The notes beneath the pieces are model-generated. The model was given only the letters and a program-made list of their open reading frames with translations. It was not told the DNA's origin and made no database searches. Shown piece by piece: positions 1 to 8,396 of a stretch of DNA of 35,153 nt. Origin of the DNA: a virus; IMG/VR virus record IMGVR_UViG_3300031707_000086, positions 1 to 35,153 of that record; one strand, 5' to 3'. The position numbers and the translations under genes are program-made. Within the stretch, counting starts at the first letter, position 1. Each line of letters starts with the position of its first letter.

Positions 1-1
1 G

Positions 2-127
2 GCCATTGACCAACTGTGGAAAGCCGTCAATGGTATAAAAGCATGGATCATCGCGGGCATGGGAAGTATGATTGTCTATTTTCTGACGGTCGCGGGCGAC
101 AAGATTTTTCATGAGGTTGTGAAATGA
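2..127 (+). CDS. C-terminal fragment of a small membrane protein (holin-like)
   Basis: The open frame entering from the left edge ends at TGA 125-127 and encodes 41 residues. A hydrophobic stretch (AWIIAGMGSMIVYFLTVA) is flanked by charged residues, consistent with one transmembrane helix near the C-terminus. The stop overlaps the next start as ATGA, so the two are translationally coupled. Small membrane proteins between head and tail genes are often holins or related lysis proteins, but the start and N-terminus are missing and no family motif is visible. The holin idea is inference from size, topology and position only. Confidence 0.5.
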   Translation, partial: AIDQLWKAVNGIKAWIIAGMGSMIVYFLTVAGDKIFHEVVK

Positions 128-495
128 AACTCGTTGATGGACAGTACCACATCGGCCTCAAGTGCTGGCGCGTGCTGAGCGACGACGAATTGCGCGCGTA
201 CTCGCTCAACATGCCCGCCGACGCGAACCCGGACGACGTGCTCACTGAGGCGCAGCGGCTCGACGATATGGCAACAGCGCCGATAGAGGAACCTGTCGTG
301 CCAACGCCGGAGGACACGCTCAACGCGGCGATTGACGAGTACATTGCCGCGACGGGCGAGACCCCTGAGACGGTGGCGGATATGGTAGTGGCTCGCATGG
401 ACCCAGGCCAGGCCGAGACATATCTCGACGCGAAGTCGATTGTAATTCGGATCAAACCAGATCCGATTGAAACGCCGATTGAGAAGGTGGGATAA
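124..495 (+). CDS. Hypothetical acidic phage protein, 123 aa
   Basis: The start overlaps the upstream stop (ATGA), and the stop TAA 493-495 shares one base with the next ATG, so the gene is tightly coupled on both sides. It encodes 123 residues, strongly acidic, without membrane segments or cysteine motifs. A Pro/Glu-rich linker around residues 53-64 separates an N-terminal part from a predicted helical part (TPEDTLNAAIDEYIAATGET). I do not recognise the family. Position just before the tail-terminator/tail-tube genes suggests a virion or assembly protein, which is inference. Confidence 0.7.
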   Translation: MKLVDGQYHIGLKCWRVLSDDELRAYSLNMPADANPDDVLTEAQRLDDMATAPIEEPVVPTPEDTLNAAIDEYIAATGETPETVADMVVARMDPGQAETYLDAKSIVIRIKPDPIETPIEKVG

Positions 496-3400
496 TGCCC
501 TCAATACGCAGAATTTCCAAGGCCGCATACGGCACGGCAACGGGGAAGACTGGGGCCGATTGGACAACGAATGCCATGGGAAAATTCTCTGAGGCAATCG
601 TTACTGCTGGCGATGAAGTACGCGTTGAGGCCAGTACCGATAACGATCTCGGTGTGACAGGCGCATTTTCGAAGGGAAGCGCCGCCACTCCAAACCGATA
701 CATCCAACTCAGCGCAGGAGTTCTCGCGACAAAGGCAAAGTTGATTGACGCATGCGAGGCAGGTTGGGTCAAGGCCGCTGGTGGCGATTTGTCAACGGTT
801 GGGTATGGGGCGGGAATAACAAAAAATGGAACAGCCAGTAAACTTACACTTACATTCGGTGCAACTCCCCACGCAACTACATTGCAAGCATACAAAGTCG
901 TTTCAAATCTCAGTCTTTCGGCTTTTCAGAATCTAACATTTTGGTGCCTGCCATCAACGGGGGCTATGCTTGCCAATGCCCTGGTTATCAAATTATGTAC
1001 CGGAAACGATGGTGTGACTGGAGTTGTTGCGACGCTCACTCAGGCTGATTTGATTGCTGCGGGTGGGTATGGCAACGCCTCAATCGGAATCGACAATGGT
1101 AGTGCTCTCCCCGATGGTATCAACTCCATAGCAATTTACACTGGGGCGGTTGTTCCTGCCGCTAGTGTTGTTTGGGTATTCGATACATTCTATGCGACAA
1201 TCGCAGGTTTCGATCTCAACTCAGTGCTCCACAAACCGTGGAAAACGCAATGGACAGCCAGCGAAACTGTGGCGCTCAATGATATTAGACGGCCAACTTG
1301 GGCATATCATTCAAAATGTTACTATAAATGCACAGTTGGCGGGCAATGTGGTGCGACTGAACCCATTTGGGATAACGCGGTTCTCGGAGATCTCGGTAGT
1401 TTTGCAGCACAGACAATTGTTGACGGTGCGGCAACGTGGAAATGCATGGGCGATGATGAAGGCTGGTATTTCTTTACAATCAAGAGTTTTCAAATTGCTA
1501 CAGATAGAATCGAAATCGATAATGACGCAGCTAATCAAGGGAATAATGGTCGAGGTTATTATGGCACAGACGAAACAGTTGAAATCTGGTACTTCACTCC
1601 TATACTGCCTCCTATACCCACAAACTGGTCCACGGTAGCCGATACGACCGGAGGGAATGGGATTGCTGCATTGCTAATAAATGTTTCTGGTGGTTGGACA
1701 TCCCCAGGTGGAGTTGACACGATAACTGGAGTATCTGTAATAAATTGGAGAAATAGTTCTGGGTTACTCTATCTTCAGCACAGCTACATACACTGGAATG
1801 GTGGATTTGGTTTCGTTCGGTTTACCTTTTTTGGTACGAATGGGTCGGCTTCAACTGTTGAAACTCTTGTAAGAAATATTGTCATAACTTCCCATGCTGT
1901 TAGTGGTATTAATGGTGGACTAATTCTTTGTATCGCTGGTATAACCACCTTACAGCATGTTATATCAATGAACGGAGGATCATATAGTAATGGAATATCG
2001 GTGGCCGGAGGCATGGGATCACGAAATTGTTACGGCATTACCTGCATATCAAATATATCAGCAATTGGCGGAACAACATTTTCCTCATTCACTTCAAAAG
2101 GAAATATTTTTGCCAATTGTGGGAATACTGGCTTAAAACAGACAACAGCCGACTGTCTTTTTGTTAATACGTCAATGTCTCTGAATGGAACCGCCTCTTT
2201 AGCTACAATGTCAACGTATGCTGCAAATGACGCGTTCAACGGGGCACGATTTAAAAACCTACTGACCACCGATTCTGCTGTCATACACACCGGTTCCAAC
2301 TGGGGATCTAAGGGCATTCTGGTTCAGGGGTTCGGAGGAGTTCCGGGAGACAATCGTGCATATTATCCATTGATGGGCTACGCTACCTTCGCTACTTCCA
2401 CATGGACAATTGCAGTCAACAACGTCAATGCATCACTACTGTTCCCCATGCGTCACAAGGTAGGCGTGATCGCATGCCGTGTCGCTGGCGTACAGTACAC
2501 GGTCTCGCTCGCTGTCAATCCTAGCAATGCAGCCCTTATCGCGGCACTCAAAATCCTCGGCAACACCATTGCAGGTGTAGGGGCGGATCTCTCTCAATCG
2601 TCATCTGGCGCAGGACTGCAAACGCTCACGTTGACATTCACGCCACTCGAAACCGGGCCGGTTGAAGTATATCTCGATCTGTGGCTGACGAATGCTACGC
2701 TCACATATACCTGCACGTACTCCCTCAATTCGTTCGCTGGAACGCAATCAGGCGTGGCGATGCGCGTGCGGGCGATCGGGGATGAACTTTTCGGGGACGA
2801 GCGAGTGATGGCGGAACAGATTGCGACGTTCCCGGATGCGACCAAAGTTGTGGATGTTGCGACAGGTGGGCCTGCTTCATGGGGATACCCGGATGGCTCA
2901 ACATTGGGGCCGGGGACGGCGGTTTCCGCATCTTCGGTGATCCTTCCCACCGCCGGAGAGACGTGGGACGGCCGCGCGCAGTACGGCATTCCGGGGTCGC
3001 TCATTACTCCGACGCGGGTGGATGCGATTGTCTCTAAAGTGCAATCCGGCTATAAGTACGGCGACCCGGCGGCGCAAAAGACGGGAACGCTGGTCCTTCT
3101 GACTCCCATACGCATATCGTCAATCAAACCGATCTATGCCCCAAAGTCTGGCGGTGCACTCTGCGAAATGGTCATGCGCGACGCGGGGGCGACTGCCGGG
3201 ACAATCGTATTGACGATGCCCGATGATTCTTTCGAGGCGATCACGCCGATCCGCTGGGAGAACGAATTGATTTCTTTCCTTGTCCCCGCGTCCGCCGAAC
3301 TCGGTCTCTGTGACATCACGGTCACTGCGGACGACACCACAACCGATACGGTTGACGCCGCTTTCGAATACGTCGAGGACGACTGCATCACCGCGCGCAT

Positions 3401-3845
3401 CACCGCCGACATCGTGGCGACACTCGAAACGCTCGACTCATACGGTGGCGTCCCGGGCAAGGTCGAGGAAGAAAAACTCATCCACGCGCCCAACGGACGA
3501 TACCCATACGTCGAGGTGTGCGGTCCGGTCGGCTCTCCGAATCCTCAGACCACCAAAGTCGCAATGACTGAACTCCGCTACACCATCAAGCATTACACGC
3601 AGGCCAACGACGAGGGCGATGCAAACCCGGCGATCTCCTACCTCGCGCGCAACATCATTGCCGATATCGTCAAGTGCCTGATGGTCGATCAGACGCGCGG
3701 TAACATCGCTCTTTCGACGGAGCAAGAAGAATTCGGCAACGCCTTCCTCGTCGATGAAGCATCCGGCGCCGTCGAGTTCTGTGTCTATGTCAACATCATG
3801 GTCCGAACACGTATCGATGTCAACAATCCCTATTCACTTGGGTAA
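495..3845 (+). CDS. Giant tail protein: beta-rich fibre region, TIG-like domain, tail-terminator-like C-terminus
   Basis: An uninterrupted 1116-residue frame. Residues about 250-340 carry a motif seen in phage structural proteins (CYYKCTVGG, then EPIWDN, DGAATWKC). The middle (about 380-720) is rich in Gly/Ser/Asn/Thr, like beta-helical or fibre regions, and its DNA is visibly AT-richer. Residues about 870-960 read like a TIG/IPT immunoglobulin-like domain (ISSIKPIYAPKSGG, later a VPASAELGLCDITVTADD strand pair). The last 150 residues (RITADIVATLETL to the end) look like a small tail-terminator or minor tail protein. Immediately upstream of the tail tube gene is where the tail terminator normally sits. 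Domain calls are by eye; the fusion is directly visible as one reading frame. Confidence 0.75.
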   Translation: MPSIRRISKAAYGTATGKTGADWTTNAMGKFSEAIVTAGDEVRVEASTDNDLGVTGAFSKGSAATPNRYIQLSAGVLATKAKLIDACEAGWVKAAGGDLSTVGYGAGITKNGTASKLTLTFGATPHATTLQAYKVVSNLSLSAFQNLTFWCLPSTGAMLANALVIKLCTGNDGVTGVVATLTQADLIAAGGYGNASIGIDNGSALPDGINSIAIYTGAVVPAASVVWVFDTFYATIAGFDLNSVLHKPWKTQWTASETVALNDIRRPTWAYHSKCYYKCTVGGQCGATEPIWDNAVLGDLGSFAAQTIVDGAATWKCMGDDEGWYFFTIKSFQIATDRIEIDNDAANQGNNGRGYYGTDETVEIWYFTPILPPIPTNWSTVADTTGGNGIAALLINVSGGWTSPGGVDTITGVSVINWRNSSGLLYLQHSYIHWNGGFGFVRFTFFGTNGSASTVETLVRNIVITSHAVSGINGGLILCIAGITTLQHVISMNGGSYSNGISVAGGMGSRNCYGITCISNISAIGGTTFSSFTSKGNIFANCGNTGLKQTTADCLFVNTSMSLNGTASLATMSTYAANDAFNGARFKNLLTTDSAVIHTGSNWGSKGILVQGFGGVPGDNRAYYPLMGYATFATSTWTIAVNNVNASLLFPMRHKVGVIACRVAGVQYTVSLAVNPSNAALIAALKILGNTIAGVGADLSQSSSGAGLQTLTLTFTPLETGPVEVYLDLWLTNATLTYTCTYSLNSFAGTQSGVAMRVRAIGDELFGDERVMAEQIATFPDATKVVDVATGGPASWGYPDGSTLGPGTAVSASSVILPTAGETWDGRAQYGIPGSLITPTRVDAIVSKVQSGYKYGDPAAQKTGTLVLLTPIRISSIKPIYAPKSGGALCEMVMRDAGATAGTIVLTMPDDSFEAITPIRWENELISFLVPASAELGLCDITVTADDTTTDTVDAAFEYVEDDCITARITADIVATLETLDSYGGVPGKVEEEKLIHAPNGRYPYVEVCGPVGSPNPQTTKVAMTELRYTIKHYTQANDEGDANPAISYLARNIIADIVKCLMVDQTRGNIALSTEQEEFGNAFLVDEASGAVEFCVYVNIMVRTRIDVNNPYSLG

Positions 3846-3857
3846 AGGAGTCCCGCT

Positions 3858-4850
3858 ATGGTCAACGCAAAAGCCCTGTTTCTTCTCCGCCTCCAGGCCG
3901 ACGAACTCACGCCGGAAACCACGCTCACGAATGGCGATCTCTTCGAGGCGGATCCCAGCAGCAAGCTCGAACCGGACATCCGCACCACCGAGGTCAATCT
4001 CCTCGGCGCCGGGTTCGACCAGGACGCCTCAGTCGTTGGCCGGCAATTGGCGACCGTCACATTGACCGCGCCGATCCGCCCGTATGGCGCGAAGGATTCG
4101 CTCGTCGTCCCGGATTGGGTGAGGGGCATGCAGGCCGCCGGGTTCGCGCGCTCGGGGAACAATGGGTATCACATCCTTCGACCGTCGAATACCGTCTTGA
4201 CATCGGCGACCGTCTGGCGTTACGGCGGGGATCTCAACTCGTCGCAGTGCCTTTTGGCGAAGGCCGGGAACGTCAAGTTCGATTGGAAACTCAATTTCGA
4301 CTTTTCGGGCGAGGTCATGGGCAAGGTCGAACTCACTGGCGCCGGGCAATATGGCGGAGCACCGACCACGCAGAGTCAGCCGACCGTCCATAAGAGCCGG
4401 TACGCGGTCCCGCCGCTCACCACTGCAACCGTGAGTATCAATGGCAGCAGTGCCTACCGCCCGATCAGTCTGGAGATCAGCGGCAATCAAAAGGTGGAAG
4501 CGACGGTCATGCCCACAGTTGCCTCGAACGTCGGCCGATCACGCATTACCGATCGCAAGATCAAATGGTCCGCGAAGGTCTACCGCGAACTCACGGCGAC
4601 CGTGGACCCGGAAGCCGCGGTCATCGCCGGCACGCTCGGCGCGATCCGGCTGTGGTACTCGATCGGCAATCAGATCAAAATCGACCTCGGCTATTGCCAG
4701 GTCACGAAAGCCACACCAAGCGACGAGAACGGCGTGGAGACGATGGACCTCGAAGGCATCGCGGTGCGCAATGACGTCGTGCTGCGCGTTCTCGGCGCCG
4801 CATCGAGTTCGTCCAGTTCGTCTTCCAGTTCGAGCAGCACGTCGGCATAG
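3858..4850 (+). CDS. Major tail tube protein with poly-serine C-terminus
   Basis: 330 residues starting at ATG 3858, behind AAAGGAG 8 nt upstream. The all-beta composition, length, and position between a terminator-like domain and the G/GT chaperone pair fit the subunit that polymerises into the non-contractile tail tube. Tail-tube-like features are the N-terminal strand LFLLRLQADELTPE and the regularly spaced beta segments from 100 to 310. The C-terminus is unusual: 12 serines in a row, then Thr-Ser-Ala. The serines use at least five different codons, so the run is not simple repeat slippage. I infer a surface-exposed flexible tail. Function rests on position and composition, not a recognised signature. 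Confidence 0.78.
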   Translation: MVNAKALFLLRLQADELTPETTLTNGDLFEADPSSKLEPDIRTTEVNLLGAGFDQDASVVGRQLATVTLTAPIRPYGAKDSLVVPDWVRGMQAAGFARSGNNGYHILRPSNTVLTSATVWRYGGDLNSSQCLLAKAGNVKFDWKLNFDFSGEVMGKVELTGAGQYGGAPTTQSQPTVHKSRYAVPPLTTATVSINGSSAYRPISLEISGNQKVEATVMPTVASNVGRSRITDRKIKWSAKVYRELTATVDPEAAVIAGTLGAIRLWYSIGNQIKIDLGYCQVTKATPSDENGVETMDLEGIAVRNDVVLRVLGAASSSSSSSSSSSSTSA

Positions 4851-4883
4851 TCGAGGATCACCAGCAAACCAGGAGGGGACACC

Positions 4884-5345
4884 ATGGTTCCGATCACGAG
4901 AGATAGCACCTACCCGTATACCGATCCGGTCTCGGGTACGGTGTACCATCTGCGGTACATCACGGGCGATTATCAGGACCGGTTCGACGCGATCCTCTCA
5001 GAGGCGCGCAGCAGGGGCCGTAACGCGGTCGTCGCGGCCACCCGCATGGTTGACGCCATGAAGCCGAGCGACAAGCCCAAGCCCGGCACCGCTCGCCAGG
5101 AGATGATCCGCAGGATCGCCACGGAAGAGGCGATGAAGACGGACACTGAAGCCGCCAATTTCGCCTACGCTCGTAAAATCGTGGACCTGTTTGTGGTCGG
5201 GTGGACCGGCAAGGGAGTCGCGGGACTGCCGGATGGGCAGCCCGCTTCATCGATGCTCAAATACGGCGCCGTGATCGAACTGTCTGAGATCATCACCAAG
5301 CTGGGGCCGGAACTCACCGGGCTGGGGGACGACCTCCCAAAATAG
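4884..5345 (+). CDS. Tail assembly chaperone, G-like (zero-frame product)
   Basis: 153 residues from ATG 4884, with a strong AGGAGGGG ribosome site 6 nt upstream. In lambda-like phages two overlapping frames between the tail tube and tape measure genes encode chaperones G and GT, which coat the tape measure protein before tube polymerisation. This gene has the right place, size and helical character (SLKYGAVIELSEIITKLGPE-type C-terminus). It ends at TAG 5343-5345, right after a CCC AAA A slippery heptamer, with the next gene in the -1 frame. Identification rests on synteny and the frameshift architecture; sequence similarity to lambda G is not obvious. Confidence 0.75.
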   Translation: MVPITRDSTYPYTDPVSGTVYHLRYITGDYQDRFDAILSEARSRGRNAVVAATRMVDAMKPSDKPKPGTARQEMIRRIATEEAMKTDTEAANFAYARKIVDLFVVGWTGKGVAGLPDGQPASSMLKYGAVIELSEIITKLGPELTGLGDDLPK

Positions 5346-5375
5346 TGGCGGCGGCCCTGATCTATCATCGCCGCC
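5336..5375 (+). other. Programmed -1 ribosomal frameshift site (G/GT type)
   Basis: Heptamer C CCA AAA at 5336-5342 fits X XXY YYZ in the register of the upstream gene and directly precedes its TAG stop. Slipping by -1 puts the ribosome in exactly the frame of the downstream gene (ATA GTG GCG...). Four bases after the heptamer, GGCGGCG (5347-5353) pairs perfectly with CGCCGCC (5369-5375), a hairpin placed where a stimulatory structure would be. Slippage would give a fusion of about 279 residues, as with lambda gpGT. Confidence 0.8.
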
Positions 5376-5722
5376 CGTTGGCACTCGTGATGAAGTGCAG
5401 TCATTGCACGGGCCGCGAGAAGGCCATTAGGGGATGCAGAGAGCCGAAGAAGCGAAAAACGGTTTGGGTAATCGATGAATGCCTGAAATGCGGAGGAAAG
5501 AACAAACGGTGCACTCAGTGCAAGGGGAGCGGGAAAATAGGCGTGCTGCGTTGTCCCCACGCGATCGCGGACTTTTCCTTGCTCCCCTACTTCCTTGAGT
5601 ACCGAGCGAATCTCGGGACGTGGCCGGACGGGAGCGGGCGGTACTATCAGCCGGTCAAATTGGTCGAAGCGTTTGATGTTTTGATGTTCTACTTCAACAA
5701 ATACGAGGCGAAACCAGAATGA
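5345..5722 (+). CDS. Tail assembly chaperone extension, T-like, with zinc-ribbon motif
   Basis: The frame opens after the slippery site. It may be made only as the extension of a frameshift fusion, or from GTG 5345 (TAGTG coupling). As read from GTG it has 125 residues. Cysteines at about 18, 21, 31, 46, 49, 56, 59 and 70 form CxxC pairs, including a DnaJ-like CTQCKGSG knuckle, so a metal-binding domain is likely. The C-terminal half (FSLLPYFLEY to VEAFDVLMFYFNKY) is helical and aromatic, plausible for binding the tape measure protein. A zinc ribbon is not a standard feature of lambda T and makes this version distinctive. ATGA coupling joins it to the tape measure gene. Confidence 0.7.
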   Translation: MAAALIYHRRPLALVMKCSHCTGREKAIRGCREPKKRKTVWVIDECLKCGGKNKRCTQCKGSGKIGVLRCPHAIADFSLLPYFLEYRANLGTWPDGSGRYYQPVKLVEAFDVLMFYFNKYEAKPE

Positions 5723-7587
5723 GCGCATCGCTCGAAGTAGCACTCAAGGTAGTTGACAATGCGACAAAGGAAATAAATAACTTTGGCCGCAACCTTGATC
5801 GCGTGCTTTTTCGCGGAAACGAAACGCTCAAGCTCTTTGCCGAATGGGCGGGCATTGCCTTTTCCGTGCAAGCCGTGAAGGCGTTCGCCGACGAAAGCAT
5901 CAAGGCATATGAGAAGTCCGCCGATGCCGAGGCGCAACTATCCGCAGCCATCGGCCACCACAGCGCCTACCTCGAACAGGAAGCCGCGGCGATCGCAGAA
6001 GTAACGCGATTCAGCCGAGACGACACCGTTGCCGCCGAAGCCCAACTCGCCAACTACGTCAAAGAAGAATCTTCCATCAAAAGGCTCATGCCGGTCATCG
6101 CCGACCTGGCGACTGCTAAGCACATCAGCCTCGCGGATGCTGCCGGAAAAGTCGGCGTTGCGTTGACAAAAAATAATGAAGAATTTGGAAAGATGGGCGT
6201 CCGTCTTCACGGGGCGGCCGGGAGCACCGAACGGCTTACCTCCATGGTTGATGGTCTGACGAAGGCTTTTGGCGGACAGGCCGAGGCCCTTGCGAATACT
6301 CCTCTCGGTCAACTCGACCAGATGAAAAATCAGATGGAGGAGATTAAGGTTGAGATCGGCGAGAAGGTGATTCCGGTTCAGATCGCGTGGAACAAGTTGG
6401 TTTTGGAAACGCTGCGCAAAATGGAAGGAATTGCCGGATGGTTCGGGGTGATCTCCAAGAGGAATATCAAGAAGTCCGTCAACGAGACGATGATGGGCCA
6501 GTTGATGGACGATGCGCAGAAGGTCAACGACGAACTTGACCAACTGCAACAGGATCGCGGAACCGATTATCTCAACACGACACTTAAGAACCTCACGAAG
6601 GCGGAACTCAAAGACCGACAGGATGAACTTGACGAAACGGATAGGATGATTCGGGAGAAGACTGTCGAGAAGGCGCACATCCAGAAAGAGATTTCCGACC
6701 TCCAGGTGAAGATGGGCATCGTCCCCGATAAGGCGGCTGACGATTCGGCGAGGGCTGCGGCAGATGCGGAGAGAAGAAAAGAAAATGCTGACAAGGCCGC
6801 GAAGGCAGAGCAGAAAGCTTTCGATGATCATGTCAAACGCAATGACGCATTCCTCAAGGCTGAGGAAGATCGAAAGCTACGGGAAGCGAAACTCGTTGAC
6901 GACCATATTGCAAAACTCGAAACGGCGGCGCAGGCCGACCAGGACCGACTCGATCGCGAAAAGGCCGCGAAGGACAAGGCGCTCCAAGATGATCGTAAGA
7001 GAATGGAAGAAAACATTCGTCTGAAACAGATGGAGGTTGAGGCAACATATGCGATGGGTCACGCGATTATGGCTCTCGGGGAAATGGCCATCAACGCATC
7101 TGTCAAGGACGAACGCAAGCGCAGAAACATGCTTTATTTCATGGCTCTGGCAGATGCGGCTGGCGCGGCGGTTCGTGGCGTTTATCAGGTGTGGTCCGAC
7201 AAATCCACGGGCAACACTTACACCAAGATCGCTCTTTCCGCCGCCGTCATCGGTGAGATCATTGCCTCCACCGCCGGACAGATTGCCTCGATCAAGAAAT
7301 CATCCTTCGCCACCGGAACCGGGTTCGCCCGCGGTGGTCGGTCTCTACTCGGAGAGGAAGGCCCGGAGTTCGTGGATCTCCCTAGAGGTGCTCGCGTGCT
7401 CACTGCCATGCAGACGAAGCAGACCATGCACAACTCGATTTCCTTCCCCATCACCATCAACGGTCCCGTCGATCGGCACAGCGTCGGGCAACTGATGGGC
7501 TCGATACGCCAGTTCTCAGATACGTTCGTTGATGCAGTGCGCGGCGGATATATCAACCTCAACCGTCTCTCAGCGATGCCCGCATGA
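5719..7587 (+). CDS. Tape measure protein
   Basis: 622 residues, starting in an ATGA overlap. It has an N-terminal phage-tail domain (SLEVALKVVDNATKEINNF), a long charged helical/coiled-coil region (about 240-460), and hydrophobic helices near 480-530 (NMLYFMALADAAGAAVRGVY and ALSAAVIGEIIAS). At 545 begins the classic tape-measure C-terminal motif GEEGPEFVDLPRGARVL. The protein sets tail length and is coated by the G/GT chaperones encoded just upstream. At about 0.15 nm per residue it implies a tail near 90 nm, which is an inference from the usual rule. It is short for the family and has no obvious lytic domain. Confidence 0.92.
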   Translation: MSASLEVALKVVDNATKEINNFGRNLDRVLFRGNETLKLFAEWAGIAFSVQAVKAFADESIKAYEKSADAEAQLSAAIGHHSAYLEQEAAAIAEVTRFSRDDTVAAEAQLANYVKEESSIKRLMPVIADLATAKHISLADAAGKVGVALTKNNEEFGKMGVRLHGAAGSTERLTSMVDGLTKAFGGQAEALANTPLGQLDQMKNQMEEIKVEIGEKVIPVQIAWNKLVLETLRKMEGIAGWFGVISKRNIKKSVNETMMGQLMDDAQKVNDELDQLQQDRGTDYLNTTLKNLTKAELKDRQDELDETDRMIREKTVEKAHIQKEISDLQVKMGIVPDKAADDSARAAADAERRKENADKAAKAEQKAFDDHVKRNDAFLKAEEDRKLREAKLVDDHIAKLETAAQADQDRLDREKAAKDKALQDDRKRMEENIRLKQMEVEATYAMGHAIMALGEMAINASVKDERKRRNMLYFMALADAAGAAVRGVYQVWSDKSTGNTYTKIALSAAVIGEIIASTAGQIASIKKSSFATGTGFARGGRSLLGEEGPEFVDLPRGARVLTAMQTKQTMHNSISFPITINGPVDRHSVGQLMGSIRQFSDTFVDAVRGGYINLNRLSAMPA

Positions 7588-8396
7588 GCGCACAGATCTA
7601 CCTCAAGCTCGCAGGCGGATCGCGCGTGGCGCTCAGGACTCCCGAGCCCGGATACGCCGTGAGCGTCGCCCTGGGGCTGCACAGTACGCGCGTGCGCCCG
7701 GCCGGGCTCGTGACCTTCGACGACGCCACCACCGCGCGCAGCGTTTCGTTCTCGTTTCTATGTGACGCCACAACGACCAGCGCACTTCAGACGTTCTACG
7801 ACACCACCGCGCGCGCCAAGGACTCATATCTCATTCTGCCGGCCCGTAGCGGGTTCTATCCGTTCGGACCGGACAAGGGCGACGGCGGGGAATTCAAGGT
7901 GCACATCATCGGCTTCACGCCCGAGGCGGTTCTCAGTGAGCCGTACAAGTGGTTCCGCATCAACCTCAGTCTCGCGGGGATTTCGTTTCCTACGCACGCG
8001 CTTCCGACGGCGATCCCGGAGGGCGACTTCTCGATCGGGACATGCACCCAATTACAGTTCCCCTACGAGCAACCGGGCACGGAATTGATCTACAGCGTCG
8101 GCAGCGCAGTGACGCGCACCGGGATTCCCTACTCGGTCGCAAAGGTCTCGGACTCGCAACTCACCACATTGACGCTCGAATGCAACACCTCGAACGCCGC
8201 GAAGCTTCTGGACTATCTCATCGGTAAGGTGCGCGCTGGAACGGTCGCTCTCGGTTGCCCGGCGAATTCATACCTCTTTGGCGCGAAAGTGGGATCCGGA
8301 TCGATCAACTGCAAAATGACGAATGAGATAATCACCGTCACGCACGACAGCCCCGACAGTTTCACCTTCAAGTTGACATTTCTGAGGACGGCATAG
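7584..8396 (+). CDS. Minor tail / distal tail-like protein
   Basis: 270 residues, coupled to the tape measure gene by ATGA; its stop is immediately followed by the next ATG. It appears mostly beta-stranded with two halves: an N-terminal segment to about residue 135 and a C-terminal half starting near SIGTCTQLQFPYEQPG. The gene after the tape measure usually encodes the distal tail protein linking tube to baseplate, which fits size and fold composition. I see no diagnostic motif, so the specific role is inferred from gene order. Base composition matches its neighbours. Confidence 0.6.
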   Translation: MSAQIYLKLAGGSRVALRTPEPGYAVSVALGLHSTRVRPAGLVTFDDATTARSVSFSFLCDATTTSALQTFYDTTARAKDSYLILPARSGFYPFGPDKGDGGEFKVHIIGFTPEAVLSEPYKWFRINLSLAGISFPTHALPTAIPEGDFSIGTCTQLQFPYEQPGTELIYSVGSAVTRTGIPYSVAKVSDSQLTTLTLECNTSNAAKLLDYLIGKVRAGTVALGCPANSYLFGAKVGSGSINCKMTNEIITVTHDSPDSFTFKLTFLRTA

